Source: Mycolicibacterium goodii | Lineage (GTDB): Bacteria; Actinomycetota; Actinomycetes; Mycobacteriales; Mycobacteriaceae | DNA: 64,000 bases | Assembly (NCBI RefSeq): GCF_022370755.2 | Contig: NZ_CP092364.2 | Coordinates: 3,286,001-3,350,000, forward strand | Direction of reading: 5' to 3' | In this document: one piece after another, positions 51,452 to 60,119 of the stretch | Numbering within the stretch: the first letter of the stretch is position 1 | How the letters are laid out: each line of letters opens with the position of its first letter | The notes under the pieces: model-generated | Databases searched by the model: none | Told to the model about the DNA's origin: nothing | The model's input: only the letters and a program-made list of their open reading frames with translations | Program-made: the position numbers and the translations under genes

Positions 51452-52831
51452 TCAACCCGAGGGCTGCTGCACGGTCTCGAGATCGAGCCCCGTACTGCGC
51501 GGGCCGAGCACGGCCACGTCGACGCAGAGCAGCACGATCAGCACCGCGGAGCCGGAGAACACCACCACGGGTCCGAAGCCGGTGAGGAGCGGAACGGCGA
51601 TGAAGGGCAACACGGCCGACGCCGCGCGCGACAGGGAATACGCGGCCCCACTCGCGGTGCTCCGGATCGCCGTAGGGAAGATCTCGGCCTGGTAGATGTG
51701 GAAAGCGTTGCAGAACACGTTGGACACCGCGGTGAGCAGGAAACCCGCCGCGACGATCACCGCGACGTTCGATGCAGCGGCGAACACGATCCCGAATACG
51801 GCGATGGCCGACGCCGACACGATGATCAGGTGTTTGCGCTCGAACCGCTCCACCAGCGGCACCGACACGAGGGAACCGAGCGGATAACCCGCGAAGCTCA
51901 ACGCGGAATAGGCCAGCGACTCGGTGACGTGAAACCCTTTGTGCACCAATACCAGCGGCGCCAGCGTGCCGAACCCGAAGTACGCCACCGTCTGCAAGAC
52001 CTGGAAGATCACCAGCATGAAACTGCGGGACCGGTAGTCGCGGAACGCGAACCGCAGGACGTCGCCGACGCGTGGCACCCCGTCTGCCCGGTGATCGGGC
52101 CGCTCTGCGAGATCCAGCGGTTCCACACCGGCGCCGATCGATTCGACGACGGACTCGACCACCGCACGCGCCTCGGCATGGCGGCCTCGGATCTCCAGCC
52201 AGCGCGGTGATTCCGGAAGCCTCGACCGGGCCGCGAGCACGAACACCGCGGCAAGTCCGCCGAGGATCAGCAACCAACGCCACCCGTCGATGCCGAGGAT
52301 CTCGTGCCGGGCGACGAGTCGACCACCGAGCAGTGCCGCAATCGGGACCCCGAGGAAACCGATGGTGTACGCCCACGCGGTCATCCGCCCTCGCGCCGGT
52401 GCGGGCAGCATCTCCGCGAGGTAGGAGTCGACCAGCACCAACTCGGCCCCAAGGCCGACTCCCGACAGAAATCGCAGGATCACGAAGACCTCGGGATTCG
52501 GTGAGAACCCTGCGGCCAGGGAGAACACCGCGTAGAGCACCATGTTGAGGATGAAGACGCGGCGTCGTCCGAACCGGTCGGCCGCGACCGACAGGACGTT
52601 GGCCCCGACGAACATTCCCGCGAAACCCGCAGCGATGACCATCGCCTTCCCCAGATCGCCCAGCCCGTACTGAGCCGCCAGCACCGGTGCGAGCACACCA
52701 CCGAGGAACACCTCGTAGAGGTCGAAGAACGTCCCGATGCCGACGAGAAACACCAGTCTCCGGTGCCACCCGGTGACGGGAAGCCGGTCCAGAACCTCCG
52801 ATGCCATACCCATCGATTTCGCGGACGTCAC
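51452..52831 (-). CDS. MFS transporter
   Basis: This 459-residue transporter has about 12 hydrophobic segments, the loop motif DRFGRRRVF and the SPRWLEIRGR cytoplasmic stretch before the central loop. It is typical of sugar/aromatic acid symporters (the AAHS/sugar porter part of MFS). GGGGGAG precedes the GTG at 52831; other GTGs further out are possible. There is no paired catabolic gene on the same strand, so its substrate is unclear. Confidence 0.85.
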   Translation of the reverse strand: MTSAKSMGMASEVLDRLPVTGWHRRLVFLVGIGTFFDLYEVFLGGVLAPVLAAQYGLGDLGKAMVIAAGFAGMFVGANVLSVAADRFGRRRVFILNMVLYAVFSLAAGFSPNPEVFVILRFLSGVGLGAELVLVDSYLAEMLPAPARGRMTAWAYTIGFLGVPIAALLGGRLVARHEILGIDGWRWLLILGGLAAVFVLAARSRLPESPRWLEIRGRHAEARAVVESVVESIGAGVEPLDLAERPDHRADGVPRVGDVLRFAFRDYRSRSFMLVIFQVLQTVAYFGFGTLAPLVLVHKGFHVTESLAYSALSFAGYPLGSLVSVPLVERFERKHLIIVSASAIAVFGIVFAAASNVAVIVAAGFLLTAVSNVFCNAFHIYQAEIFPTAIRSTASGAAYSLSRAASAVLPFIAVPLLTGFGPVVVFSGSAVLIVLLCVDVAVLGPRSTGLDLETVQQPSG

Positions 52832-53151
52832 CACGCTCCCCCTCACATCGCCTCGCGTGTGCCTCAGAACGTATGAACGTCACACGCCGCTGAAGCGTTG
52901 CGAGGCGACAGCCGGGTGTCGGTCGCTCGGGCGATGAACAGGGTGGCCAGTGCACCGGAAATCGTGCGCAGTATCCGTACGTCGATCTGGTCGATGCGGG
53001 CCCGCGGCTTGCGCAGAACGCTCACTTTCCGGAGGCCGGTCCGCCACGTGATGAGCATTGTGCCCACCGAACACCGGTGTTGTTGCCAGAAGAAGCCTTC
53101 GGTGGTCGACTGAAGTGAGCTTTGTGCTCACGCTCTACTCAGGCAGGCAAC
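52832..53151. other. Intergenic gap with no supported gene
   Basis: This region lies between the divergent MFS and E1-like genes. It carries several short frames but none with a convincing start and domain. A minus-strand frame (52864-53067) reads IDQIDVRILRTI, recalling the start of an Lrp-type regulator, then loses all similarity. The promoter of the E1-like gene should lie here, but no clear box was found. Confidence 0.4.
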
Positions 53152-55527
53152 ATGTCTCTCACCGCTCCACACACCCTCGACGTCGATACGGCACGACTGG
53201 ACACGCTGCAACGCGTCGAACAGCGCGTCCTGTGGTTGTCGACCGCGATGATCCACCACGCCAACCGGATCCGCCCCAACACCTCGGGCCTCAAGGTGGG
53301 CGGCCACCAGGCGTCGAGCGCCTCGATCGTGACCATCATGACCGCGCTGTGGTTCGAGCAACTCCGCTCGGGTGACCGGGTGTCGGTGAAACCGCATGCC
53401 TCCCCTGTGCTGCACAGCCTGAACTACCTGCTGGGCTCGCTCGACGAGAAGTACCTGACGACGCTGCGGCAGTTCGGCGGTCTACAGTCCTACCCGAGCC
53501 GGTCCAAGGATCCCGACCTCGTCGACTACTCCACAGGATCAGTGGGAATCGGTGCAACAGCGCCGATCTGGGGTGCGATGGCGCGCCGTTTCGTCGACGC
53601 GCACTACGGGCCGACGGGCGCGGGCCGGCAGTACTCCCTGGTCGGCGACGCCGAACTCGACGAGGGCGCGGTGTGGGAGGCCATCCTGGACCCCGGAATC
53701 GCCGAGTTGGGTGAGGTGGTCTGGATCGTCGACCTCAACCGGCAGTCCCTGGACCGTGTGGTGCCCAACATCGCCGCGCGCCGTCTGGAGAAGATGTTCG
53801 ACGCCGCAGGCTGGCAGGTGATCACGGTGAAGTTCGGGCGCCTGCTGGAATCGCTGTTCACCCGGCCGGGCGGCGATGCGCTGCGCACCCGCATCCTCGA
53901 CATGCCCAACCCCGAGTATCAGCGGCTGTTGCGGTGCAGCGCCGACGACATCCGCACGCGTCTCCCCGGTGACGGCACGCGCAGCGGCGAGATTTCTTCT
54001 CTCATCGCCGATCTGGACGACGCGACGTTGACCGCCGCGATCCGAAACCTCGGCGGCCACGATCTCGCGGCGCTGACGCAGGCGTACCGGGAGATCGACG
54101 ACACCCGCCCCACCGCGATCATCGCCTACACGGTCAAGGGTTACGGGCTGCCCACAGAAGGACATCCGCAGAACCACTCGGCGCTGCTGTCCCACGACGA
54201 GTTCGCCGACCTGGCGACGCGATTGGGCATGGACCCGGACGATCCATGGCAACGGTTCACCCCGGACACCGACGCCGGGCGGCTGTGCGTCGCTGCCGCG
54301 CAACGCCTCACCCGCGAGGCGATCACCACAGCAACCCCACCGGTGGTTCCCACCGACATCGGGCGTACCCCCAAGGGCACCGCCACCACGCAGGCCGCGC
54401 TGGGCCGCGTGCTGCTGGATCTGTCCCGCGAGGCGCCAGAGGCGGCCGAGCGGGTGGTGACGGTGAGCCCGGACGTCAGTTCGACGACCAACCTCGGCGG
54501 CTGGGTGAACAAGGTGGGCGTGTGGTCCACCACCGAACGCCGCAACTGGTTCGCCGACGACGCCGAGACCATCATGCACTGGGACGAACGCCCCACCGGC
54601 AGGCATGTGGAACTCGGGATCGCCGAGACGAACCTGGTGGGCCTGCTCGGCGAGCTCGGCGCCACCTGGAGTCGTTGGGGCCAACCGCTTTTCCCGATCG
54701 GCGTACTGTACGACCCGTTCGTCGAACGTGCGCTCGAGCCGTGGTCGTTCGGAATCTATGCGGGCGGGCAGTCCATCCTCGTCGGCACCCCGTCGGGGGT
54801 CACGCTGGCCGCCGAGGGCGGCGCGCACCAGTCGATCAAGACACCGTCGATCGGCATCGAACAGCCCGGCTGCATCAGCTACGAACCGGCGTTCGCCATC
54901 GACGTCGAGTGGACGCTGCTGGCGAGTATGGCCCGGCTGGGGCGGCCCGGCGGCACGTCGGCGTACCTTCGGTTGTCGACGCGGCCCGTGGATCAGTCCC
55001 TGGCCGCGGTCCCGGCCGACCCCGCGGCCCGCGAGCGCCGCCGCCGCCAGGTGGTCGCAGGCGGATATCCGTTGCGGCGCACCGCCGGTGCGCGGGTCAC
55101 GATCGCCGCGATGGGCGCGGTGCTGCCCGAGGTGCTGGCCGCCGCTGACCGGTTGGCGCAGTTGGGGTTGCCCGCCGACGTCATCTGCGTGACCAGCCCG
55201 GGTCTGTTGTTCGAGGCGTGGCAGGCCCGCCAGGGGCGCGGCCGCGTCAGCACCTCGGCCGACACCTGGATCCTGGATCAACTGTTCCCGGCCGAGCGCG
55301 CCCTGCCGCTCGTGACCGTGCTGGACGGCCATCCCCACACCCTCGCGTTCCTGGCGGGGATCCAGCGGGTCAGGGCCACCGCCCTCGGCGTGTCGCAGTT
55401 CGGTCAGGTGGGCTCGCTCGAAGAGGTGTACCGCTATCACGGTCTGGACACCGACAGCATCGTCCGCGCGGCGCTCGATGTCACCGAGTCCGCAGGGGTC
55501 ACTGGCGTCACGGACGCGGCCGGCTGA
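53152..55527 (+). CDS. Homodimeric E1-like thiamine enzyme (AceE/transketolase fold)
   Basis: This 791-residue protein resembles the homodimeric pyruvate dehydrogenase E1 rather than the alpha-beta type. The thiamine-diphosphate motif is GDAELDEG at 165-172 with Asn196 (VDLNRQ). The transketolase-like middle domain is near residues 395-620, and the C-terminal domain follows. The length is about 90-100 residues shorter than AceE. ATG 53152 has AGGCAGGC upstream. No E2 or E3 gene is present nearby, so it may act as a stand-alone decarboxylase or ligase. The fused ligase gene follows after 75 bases. Confidence 0.8.
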   Translation: MSLTAPHTLDVDTARLDTLQRVEQRVLWLSTAMIHHANRIRPNTSGLKVGGHQASSASIVTIMTALWFEQLRSGDRVSVKPHASPVLHSLNYLLGSLDEKYLTTLRQFGGLQSYPSRSKDPDLVDYSTGSVGIGATAPIWGAMARRFVDAHYGPTGAGRQYSLVGDAELDEGAVWEAILDPGIAELGEVVWIVDLNRQSLDRVVPNIAARRLEKMFDAAGWQVITVKFGRLLESLFTRPGGDALRTRILDMPNPEYQRLLRCSADDIRTRLPGDGTRSGEISSLIADLDDATLTAAIRNLGGHDLAALTQAYREIDDTRPTAIIAYTVKGYGLPTEGHPQNHSALLSHDEFADLATRLGMDPDDPWQRFTPDTDAGRLCVAAAQRLTREAITTATPPVVPTDIGRTPKGTATTQAALGRVLLDLSREAPEAAERVVTVSPDVSSTTNLGGWVNKVGVWSTTERRNWFADDAETIMHWDERPTGRHVELGIAETNLVGLLGELGATWSRWGQPLFPIGVLYDPFVERALEPWSFGIYAGGQSILVGTPSGVTLAAEGGAHQSIKTPSIGIEQPGCISYEPAFAIDVEWTLLASMARLGRPGGTSAYLRLSTRPVDQSLAAVPADPAARERRRRQVVAGGYPLRRTAGARVTIAAMGAVLPEVLAAADRLAQLGLPADVICVTSPGLLFEAWQARQGRGRVSTSADTWILDQLFPAERALPLVTVLDGHPHTLAFLAGIQRVRATALGVSQFGQVGSLEEVYRYHGLDTDSIVRAALDVTESAGVTGVTDAAG

Positions 55528-55602
55528 CAACGGCGCAGATCACGGGTGGGCGTCCGCCGGTATGGTCTAGAGACCGAACCAGCGAAAGGACCCCCCGATC
55601 TG

Positions 55603-58170
55603 ATGCACGCGGCTTCACGTGCGCTGCTCGACGCGCTGCGTGCCCATGGGAACCGGACCGCTCTCATCACGGGCTCCCGGCAGATGACCTATTCCGAACT
55701 GGCCGGTCAGGTGGCCGATGCCGTGGCGACGATGGGCGCCGGGCGCAGGCTGGTGCTGCTGGAGACCCACAACGACATCGCGACCGTCGTCGGTTACCTC
55801 GCCGCGCTGGCGGCCGGTCACGTCGTGCTGCCCGTCGCCCCCGGCGGTGACCACACCGCGATCATCGGTACCTACTCGCCCGACACCGTGATCGACGCCG
55901 ACGGGATCCGGCACCGGCGCGACGAACCTGCCCACCGGTTGCACGAAGATTTGGCGCTGCTGATGTCGACCTCTGGCAGCACCGGGTCCCCCAAGCTGGT
56001 GCGGCTGTCGCGCACCAACCTCCTGAGCAACGCCACGGCCATCGCCGAGTACCTCGGCATCCGCGAAACCGACCGGGCAGCAACGACTTTGCCGTTGTCC
56101 TACTGTTACGGACTCTCGGTTCTCAACAGCCACCTGTTACGGGGCGCAGCGCTGATCCTCACCGAGGACTCGGTTCTCGACGACGCGTTCTGGGATCTGT
56201 TCACCGAGCATCGCGGGACGAGCTTCGCCGGTGTGCCCCATACGTTCGAGCTGTTGGACCGGATCGGCTTCGACACCATGTCCCTGCCGCATCTGCGCTA
56301 CATCACCCAGGCCGGCGGCCGGATGGCGCCCGAGCGGGTGCGACGGTTCGCCGCGCAGGCACAACGCCAGGGCTGGCGGCTGGTGGTGATGTACGGCGCC
56401 ACCGAGGCCACTGCGCGCATGGCATACCTGCCCGCCGACCTCGCGCTGACCCGGCCGGACGCCATCGGCAAACCGATCCCCGGCGGCGAGTTCACCATCG
56501 AGCAGCGCGACGGCTGGCCCGACGGCACCGGTGAGCTCGTCTACCGCGGTCCGAACGTGATGCTCGGCTACGCGCACGGACCCGATGACCTCGCGTCAGG
56601 GGCCACCCTCGACGCACTGCGCACCGGGGACATCGCGCGTCGCGGCGCCGACGGCCTGTTCGAGATCGTCGGACGCAGCAGCCGCTTCGTGAAGCTGTTC
56701 GGGCTGCGCATCGACCTGCAGCGACTCGAATCGGGCTTGGCCGAGCAGAACATCACCGCCCTGTGCACCGGTGACGACGACGGTATCGCCGTGGCCGCGA
56801 CCGCGCCGGCAGTCGCGGCAGAGGTCACTCGACTGGTGGCTGCCGCGGCCCGGATCCCGGCCTCCGGGGTACGCACGGCCATCGTCGACGAACTGCCGCG
56901 ACTCACGTCGGGCAAGCCCGACTATCCGGCGGTGCGTGCGCTCGCGCGTGCCGGCGCCCCATCGGAGGCGGTCACCGACCTACGGAGCCTGTTCGCCGAC
57001 GTGCTGCAGCTCGATCCGGCGGTGATCGACCCCGAGGCCAGCTTCGTCGACCTCGGCGGCAACTCGCTGTCGTACGTGGCGATGTCGGTTCGCCTGGAAC
57101 GTGCCCTCGGACAACTGCCGGCCGATTGGCACCGGCTACCGCTTTCGGAACTGGAACGACGCACGACGCGGCGCCGGCGCTGGGGCGCCACCGTGGAGAC
57201 CAGCGTCGCGCTGCGCGCCGTCGCGATCGTGCTGATCGTCGGCTCTCACGCCGAATTGTTCGAACTGTGGGGCGGCGCGCATGTGCTGCTCGCCGTGGCC
57301 GGCTACAACTTCGGGCGGTTCTGCCTGACACCGCTGCCGCGAGAACAGCGGTCGCGACACCTGCGCCGCACCATCGTCTGGATCGCGGTGCCGTCGATCG
57401 TGTGGGTCGCGATCGCGCTGCTGCTCACCGATGACTATCACGTCACGAATCTGTTCCTGGCAGACAAGTTTCTCGGCCCGCCCGACAGCATGACGGCCGG
57501 GCGGCTGTGGTTCGTCGAGGTGCTGGTGTGGATCCTGGTGGCGCTGGCCGCGGTGTGTTGGTTGCCCGCCGCCGACCGTCTCGAACGCAGGCGCCCGTTC
57601 GCGTTCGCGGCGGCGTTCCTGGCTTTCGGACTTGCGGTGCGCTACCACCTGATCTCGTTCGACCTGCACGATCAGGCGAGCTTCACGGTGCTCGCGTTCT
57701 GGTTCTTCGCCGCCGGGTGGGCCGCCGCGAAAGCCACTCACACCTGGCAGCGCGTCGCCGTCACGGTGGTGCTGGCGGTCGCCGTGTACGGCTACTTCGG
57801 CGACCCCAACCGGGAACTGCTGGTGCTCGCCGGGTTCGCGCTGCTGATCTGGCTGCCGGCGCTGCGGTGCGCCGCACCGGTGGCCGTGGTGCTCGGTGTG
57901 CTCGCCGAGGCCTCGCTGTACACGTATCTGACGCACTACCAGATCTATCCGCTGTTCGGCGATCACCGGCTCGTGGGGGTCCTGGCCGCCCTCGCCGTCG
58001 GCGCGGCCGTGACCTACGCGGTCACCTCGGCGCGCACCCGGTGGTCGCGGCGTTCAGTCCGTGGTCCGCTCGGCCATCAGGCCCTCCTGCACGAGCGTGG
58101 CGACCACGCTGCCGCCGAGTTGCACGAGGCTCGAGGTGATGATGCCGCGGCCACCGGCCGCGGCCGGTGA
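55603..58170 (+). CDS. Fused adenylating ligase, carrier protein and membrane acyltransferase
   Basis: This 855-residue multidomain protein is probably a non-ribosomal synthetase-like enzyme. Its AMP-binding ligase domain (about 1-445) has the loop STSGSTGSPK (122-131), YGATE (264-268), TGD (341-343) and Lys438 in SGKPDY. A carrier domain follows with the phosphopantetheine serine at 488 (DLGGNSLS). A multi-helix acyltransferase-3-like domain (about 530-825) begins with IVLIVGSHAELF. ATG 55603 is chosen because AAAGGA lies upstream. The last 117 bases overlap the convergent thioesterase, so the final ~39 residues are low-complexity and may not matter. It probably loads an acyl or amino acid and transfers it to a membrane substrate. 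Confidence 0.8.
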   Translation: MHAASRALLDALRAHGNRTALITGSRQMTYSELAGQVADAVATMGAGRRLVLLETHNDIATVVGYLAALAAGHVVLPVAPGGDHTAIIGTYSPDTVIDADGIRHRRDEPAHRLHEDLALLMSTSGSTGSPKLVRLSRTNLLSNATAIAEYLGIRETDRAATTLPLSYCYGLSVLNSHLLRGAALILTEDSVLDDAFWDLFTEHRGTSFAGVPHTFELLDRIGFDTMSLPHLRYITQAGGRMAPERVRRFAAQAQRQGWRLVVMYGATEATARMAYLPADLALTRPDAIGKPIPGGEFTIEQRDGWPDGTGELVYRGPNVMLGYAHGPDDLASGATLDALRTGDIARRGADGLFEIVGRSSRFVKLFGLRIDLQRLESGLAEQNITALCTGDDDGIAVAATAPAVAAEVTRLVAAAARIPASGVRTAIVDELPRLTSGKPDYPAVRALARAGAPSEAVTDLRSLFADVLQLDPAVIDPEASFVDLGGNSLSYVAMSVRLERALGQLPADWHRLPLSELERRTTRRRRWGATVETSVALRAVAIVLIVGSHAELFELWGGAHVLLAVAGYNFGRFCLTPLPREQRSRHLRRTIVWIAVPSIVWVAIALLLTDDYHVTNLFLADKFLGPPDSMTAGRLWFVEVLVWILVALAAVCWLPAADRLERRRPFAFAAAFLAFGLAVRYHLISFDLHDQASFTVLAFWFFAAGWAAAKATHTWQRVAVTVVLAVAVYGYFGDPNRELLVLAGFALLIWLPALRCAAPVAVVLGVLAEASLYTYLTHYQIYPLFGDHRLVGVLAALAVGAAVTYAVTSARTRWSRRSVRGPLGHQALLHERGDHAAAELHEARGDDAAATGRGR

Positions 58171-58863
58171 GGTCTGCTCCAGCAGATTCCACTCGTCGGC
58201 GCGCACCCTCCGGTGGAACCACATCGACGAATCGGTCGTGCCGCTGCGGTGACTGGGTGAGCGCATCGACAGGCCGTGCACACCGAGGGCAGGGTCGATC
58301 CCGTACAGATCGGTGATGTACAGCGCGATCATCGTGTGCAGCAGCGGATCGTCGGGCAGGGCCGTGATGACCCGCCACCAGAACCGGCGCGTGAACCCGC
58401 CGTCGGCGGTGTCGTCGGCGATGCGGATGTCGAACTCGTCGAGCGGCAGCGACGGCGCCGGACCGGGTGGACCGGTACGCGGCAAGGCCTCGGGATCGTG
58501 CGGCAGGTTCACGCGGTGGCCGTGCTCGGGCCCGGGCAGGGGTGTCGCGAACGACACCGTGGCGGTGGTGAGCAGCCGGCGGTGCTCGTAGGCGTCGATG
58601 CGGCGTGACGACGTGGTGCGTCCGTCGTAGACCCGGTGTACGCGGTACTGCGCGGGTTCTCCGGCGTCCCCGCCGCGCAGGAACTGGATGTGCATGTTGG
58701 TGGGGGCACGGTCGTCGCCCACGGTCCGTGCCGCGGCGGCCAGACTCTGCGCCGCGCGCAGCCCGCCGAACGCGCGCTTGCCGGCCGGACCGCTCGCCGG
58801 CCCGCTCCAGGTGTCCTCGTCGCCGTGTCCGTCGAGCTGGAACAGCCTCAGCAGCACGCTCAC
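58054..58863 (-). CDS. Acyl-CoA thioesterase II (TesB-type, double hotdog)
   Basis: This 269-residue hydrolase has the two-hotdog layout of TesB: SGPASGPAGKRAFGGLRAAQSL in the first half and the catalytic DSSMWFHR near residue 215 in the second. The GTG at 58863 overlaps the CoA-transferase stop (GTGA), so it is co-translated with it. It probably releases CoA from an intermediate of this operon or acts as a broad-specificity thioesterase. Its 3' end overlaps the convergent fused ligase gene. Confidence 0.88.
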   Translation of the reverse strand: MSVLLRLFQLDGHGDEDTWSGPASGPAGKRAFGGLRAAQSLAAAARTVGDDRAPTNMHIQFLRGGDAGEPAQYRVHRVYDGRTTSSRRIDAYEHRRLLTTATVSFATPLPGPEHGHRVNLPHDPEALPRTGPPGPAPSLPLDEFDIRIADDTADGGFTRRFWWRVITALPDDPLLHTMIALYITDLYGIDPALGVHGLSMRSPSHRSGTTDSSMWFHRRVRADEWNLLEQTSPAAAGGRGIITSSLVQLGGSVVATLVQEGLMAERTTD

Positions 58864-60098
58864 TTCTCGACAGAACCCGTTGCCACGGTGCCGGATCGGG
58901 TCAACGCCGCGATCTCGTCGGCGCCGAGTCCGAGATGTTCGGCGAGCACCGCGGCGGTGTCGTCACCCAACGCGGGCGCGGGCACCGCGGCCGGGTACAC
59001 CCCGCCGATGGACATCGGCAGGCCCGGCGCGAGATACCGGCCGATCCGCGGCTGTTCGAGCGGCGTGAACAACGGGTTCTCGGTGACGCGCGCGTGGGCG
59101 GCGGTCTCGGCGAAGCTGCGGTAGCGCTCCCACAACACCGACGTGCCCGACAGCGCGGCGGTGATCTCGTCGGCGGTGTGCTCGCTGAACCACAGGGTGA
59201 ACAGCCCGGTGAGCGCGTCGCGGTGGGTGTAGCGCTGTCCCTCGTCGGTGAAATCGGCGCCGAGCGCCTTCCCCAGGGCCGCGACAGCCTTGGTCGTGCC
59301 GGTGACCTCGGTGAGGTCGCGGAAGTGCCGCCCGGTGAGTGCGACCAGCATGAACAAGGCACCGTCGCCGCTGGTGAAGTGCTGGCCGTACGTACCGAAC
59401 AGGCTGTTGCCCAGCCGTTCTCGCGACGTGCCGTTGACCATCACCTCGGTGAGGAATCCGAGGTTGCCCGCCGTGGCGAGTGCGACGTTCTCCAGCGGGA
59501 TGCTGATGCGTGCCCCCTCACCGGTGGCGTCGCGGTGCCGTAGGGCCGCGCTCACCGCGAGTGCCACATACAGCCCGCAGCTCACGTCCCACGCAGGCAG
59601 CACGTGGTTGACCGGAGTCGACAGCTCCGCTGGGCCCGTGACGAGCGGGAATCCCACCGCGGCGTTGACCGTGTAATCCACCGCGGTGCCGCCGTCGGCG
59701 CGGCCGGACACCTCGACGTGGATCAGGTCTGGTCTCAGGGCCGCGAGTTCGTCGTAGGAATGCCACTGCCGCCCAATGACATTCGTGATCAGCACACCGC
59801 TTCCGGCAATGAGCCTCCGCACCAGCTGTTGCCCTTCGGGCGAGCGCATGTCCGCAGCCACCGACCGCTTGCCCTTGTTGAGCCCGGCCCAGTAGATGCT
59901 GTGACCGTCGTCGGTGACCGGCCACCGGTGGTAATCGGCGGCCCCGCCGACGGGGTCGACGCGCACCACCTCCGCCCCCAGCTGTGCCAGGGTCATACCG
60001 GCCAGCGGGACGGCCACGAAACTGGAGATCTCGATGATCCGGAGGCCGGCGAGCGGTCGGGTCGGCTCGTGGTTCGAAGACGCTGCCGCTTCGGTCAT
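58860..60098 (-). CDS. Type III (CaiB/BaiF) CoA-transferase
   Basis: This 412-residue CoA-transferase has the N-terminal PLAGLRIIEISSFVAVPLAG start and the catalytic Asp171 in LPAWDVSCGLYV. Family members transfer CoA from succinyl-CoA or another CoA ester to dicarboxylates; human SUGCT, which makes glutaryl-CoA, belongs to this family. Upstream lies the E1-fusion gene, 21 bases away. In context glutarate or a related acid is an attractive substrate, but other acids such as mesaconate or aromatic acids cannot be excluded. Confidence 0.85.
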   Translation of the reverse strand: MTEAAASSNHEPTRPLAGLRIIEISSFVAVPLAGMTLAQLGAEVVRVDPVGGAADYHRWPVTDDGHSIYWAGLNKGKRSVAADMRSPEGQQLVRRLIAGSGVLITNVIGRQWHSYDELAALRPDLIHVEVSGRADGGTAVDYTVNAAVGFPLVTGPAELSTPVNHVLPAWDVSCGLYVALAVSAALRHRDATGEGARISIPLENVALATAGNLGFLTEVMVNGTSRERLGNSLFGTYGQHFTSGDGALFMLVALTGRHFRDLTEVTGTTKAVAALGKALGADFTDEGQRYTHRDALTGLFTLWFSEHTADEITAALSGTSVLWERYRSFAETAAHARVTENPLFTPLEQPRIGRYLAPGLPMSIGGVYPAAVPAPALGDDTAAVLAEHLGLGADEIAALTRSGTVATGSVEK

Positions 60099-60119
60099 CC
60101 GGTCAAGCTATCAAGATCC

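Noticed and set aside
52864..53067. Possible truncated Lrp/AsnC-type regulator on the minus strand
   Set aside because: Only about 12 residues resemble the start of an Lrp protein; no helix-turn-helix follows in any frame, so even a pseudogene call is unsupported.
53539..55530. Long minus-strand frame opposite the E1-like gene
   Set aside because: It is an antisense shadow of a gene with clear thiamine-diphosphate motifs; no start signal or domain is present.
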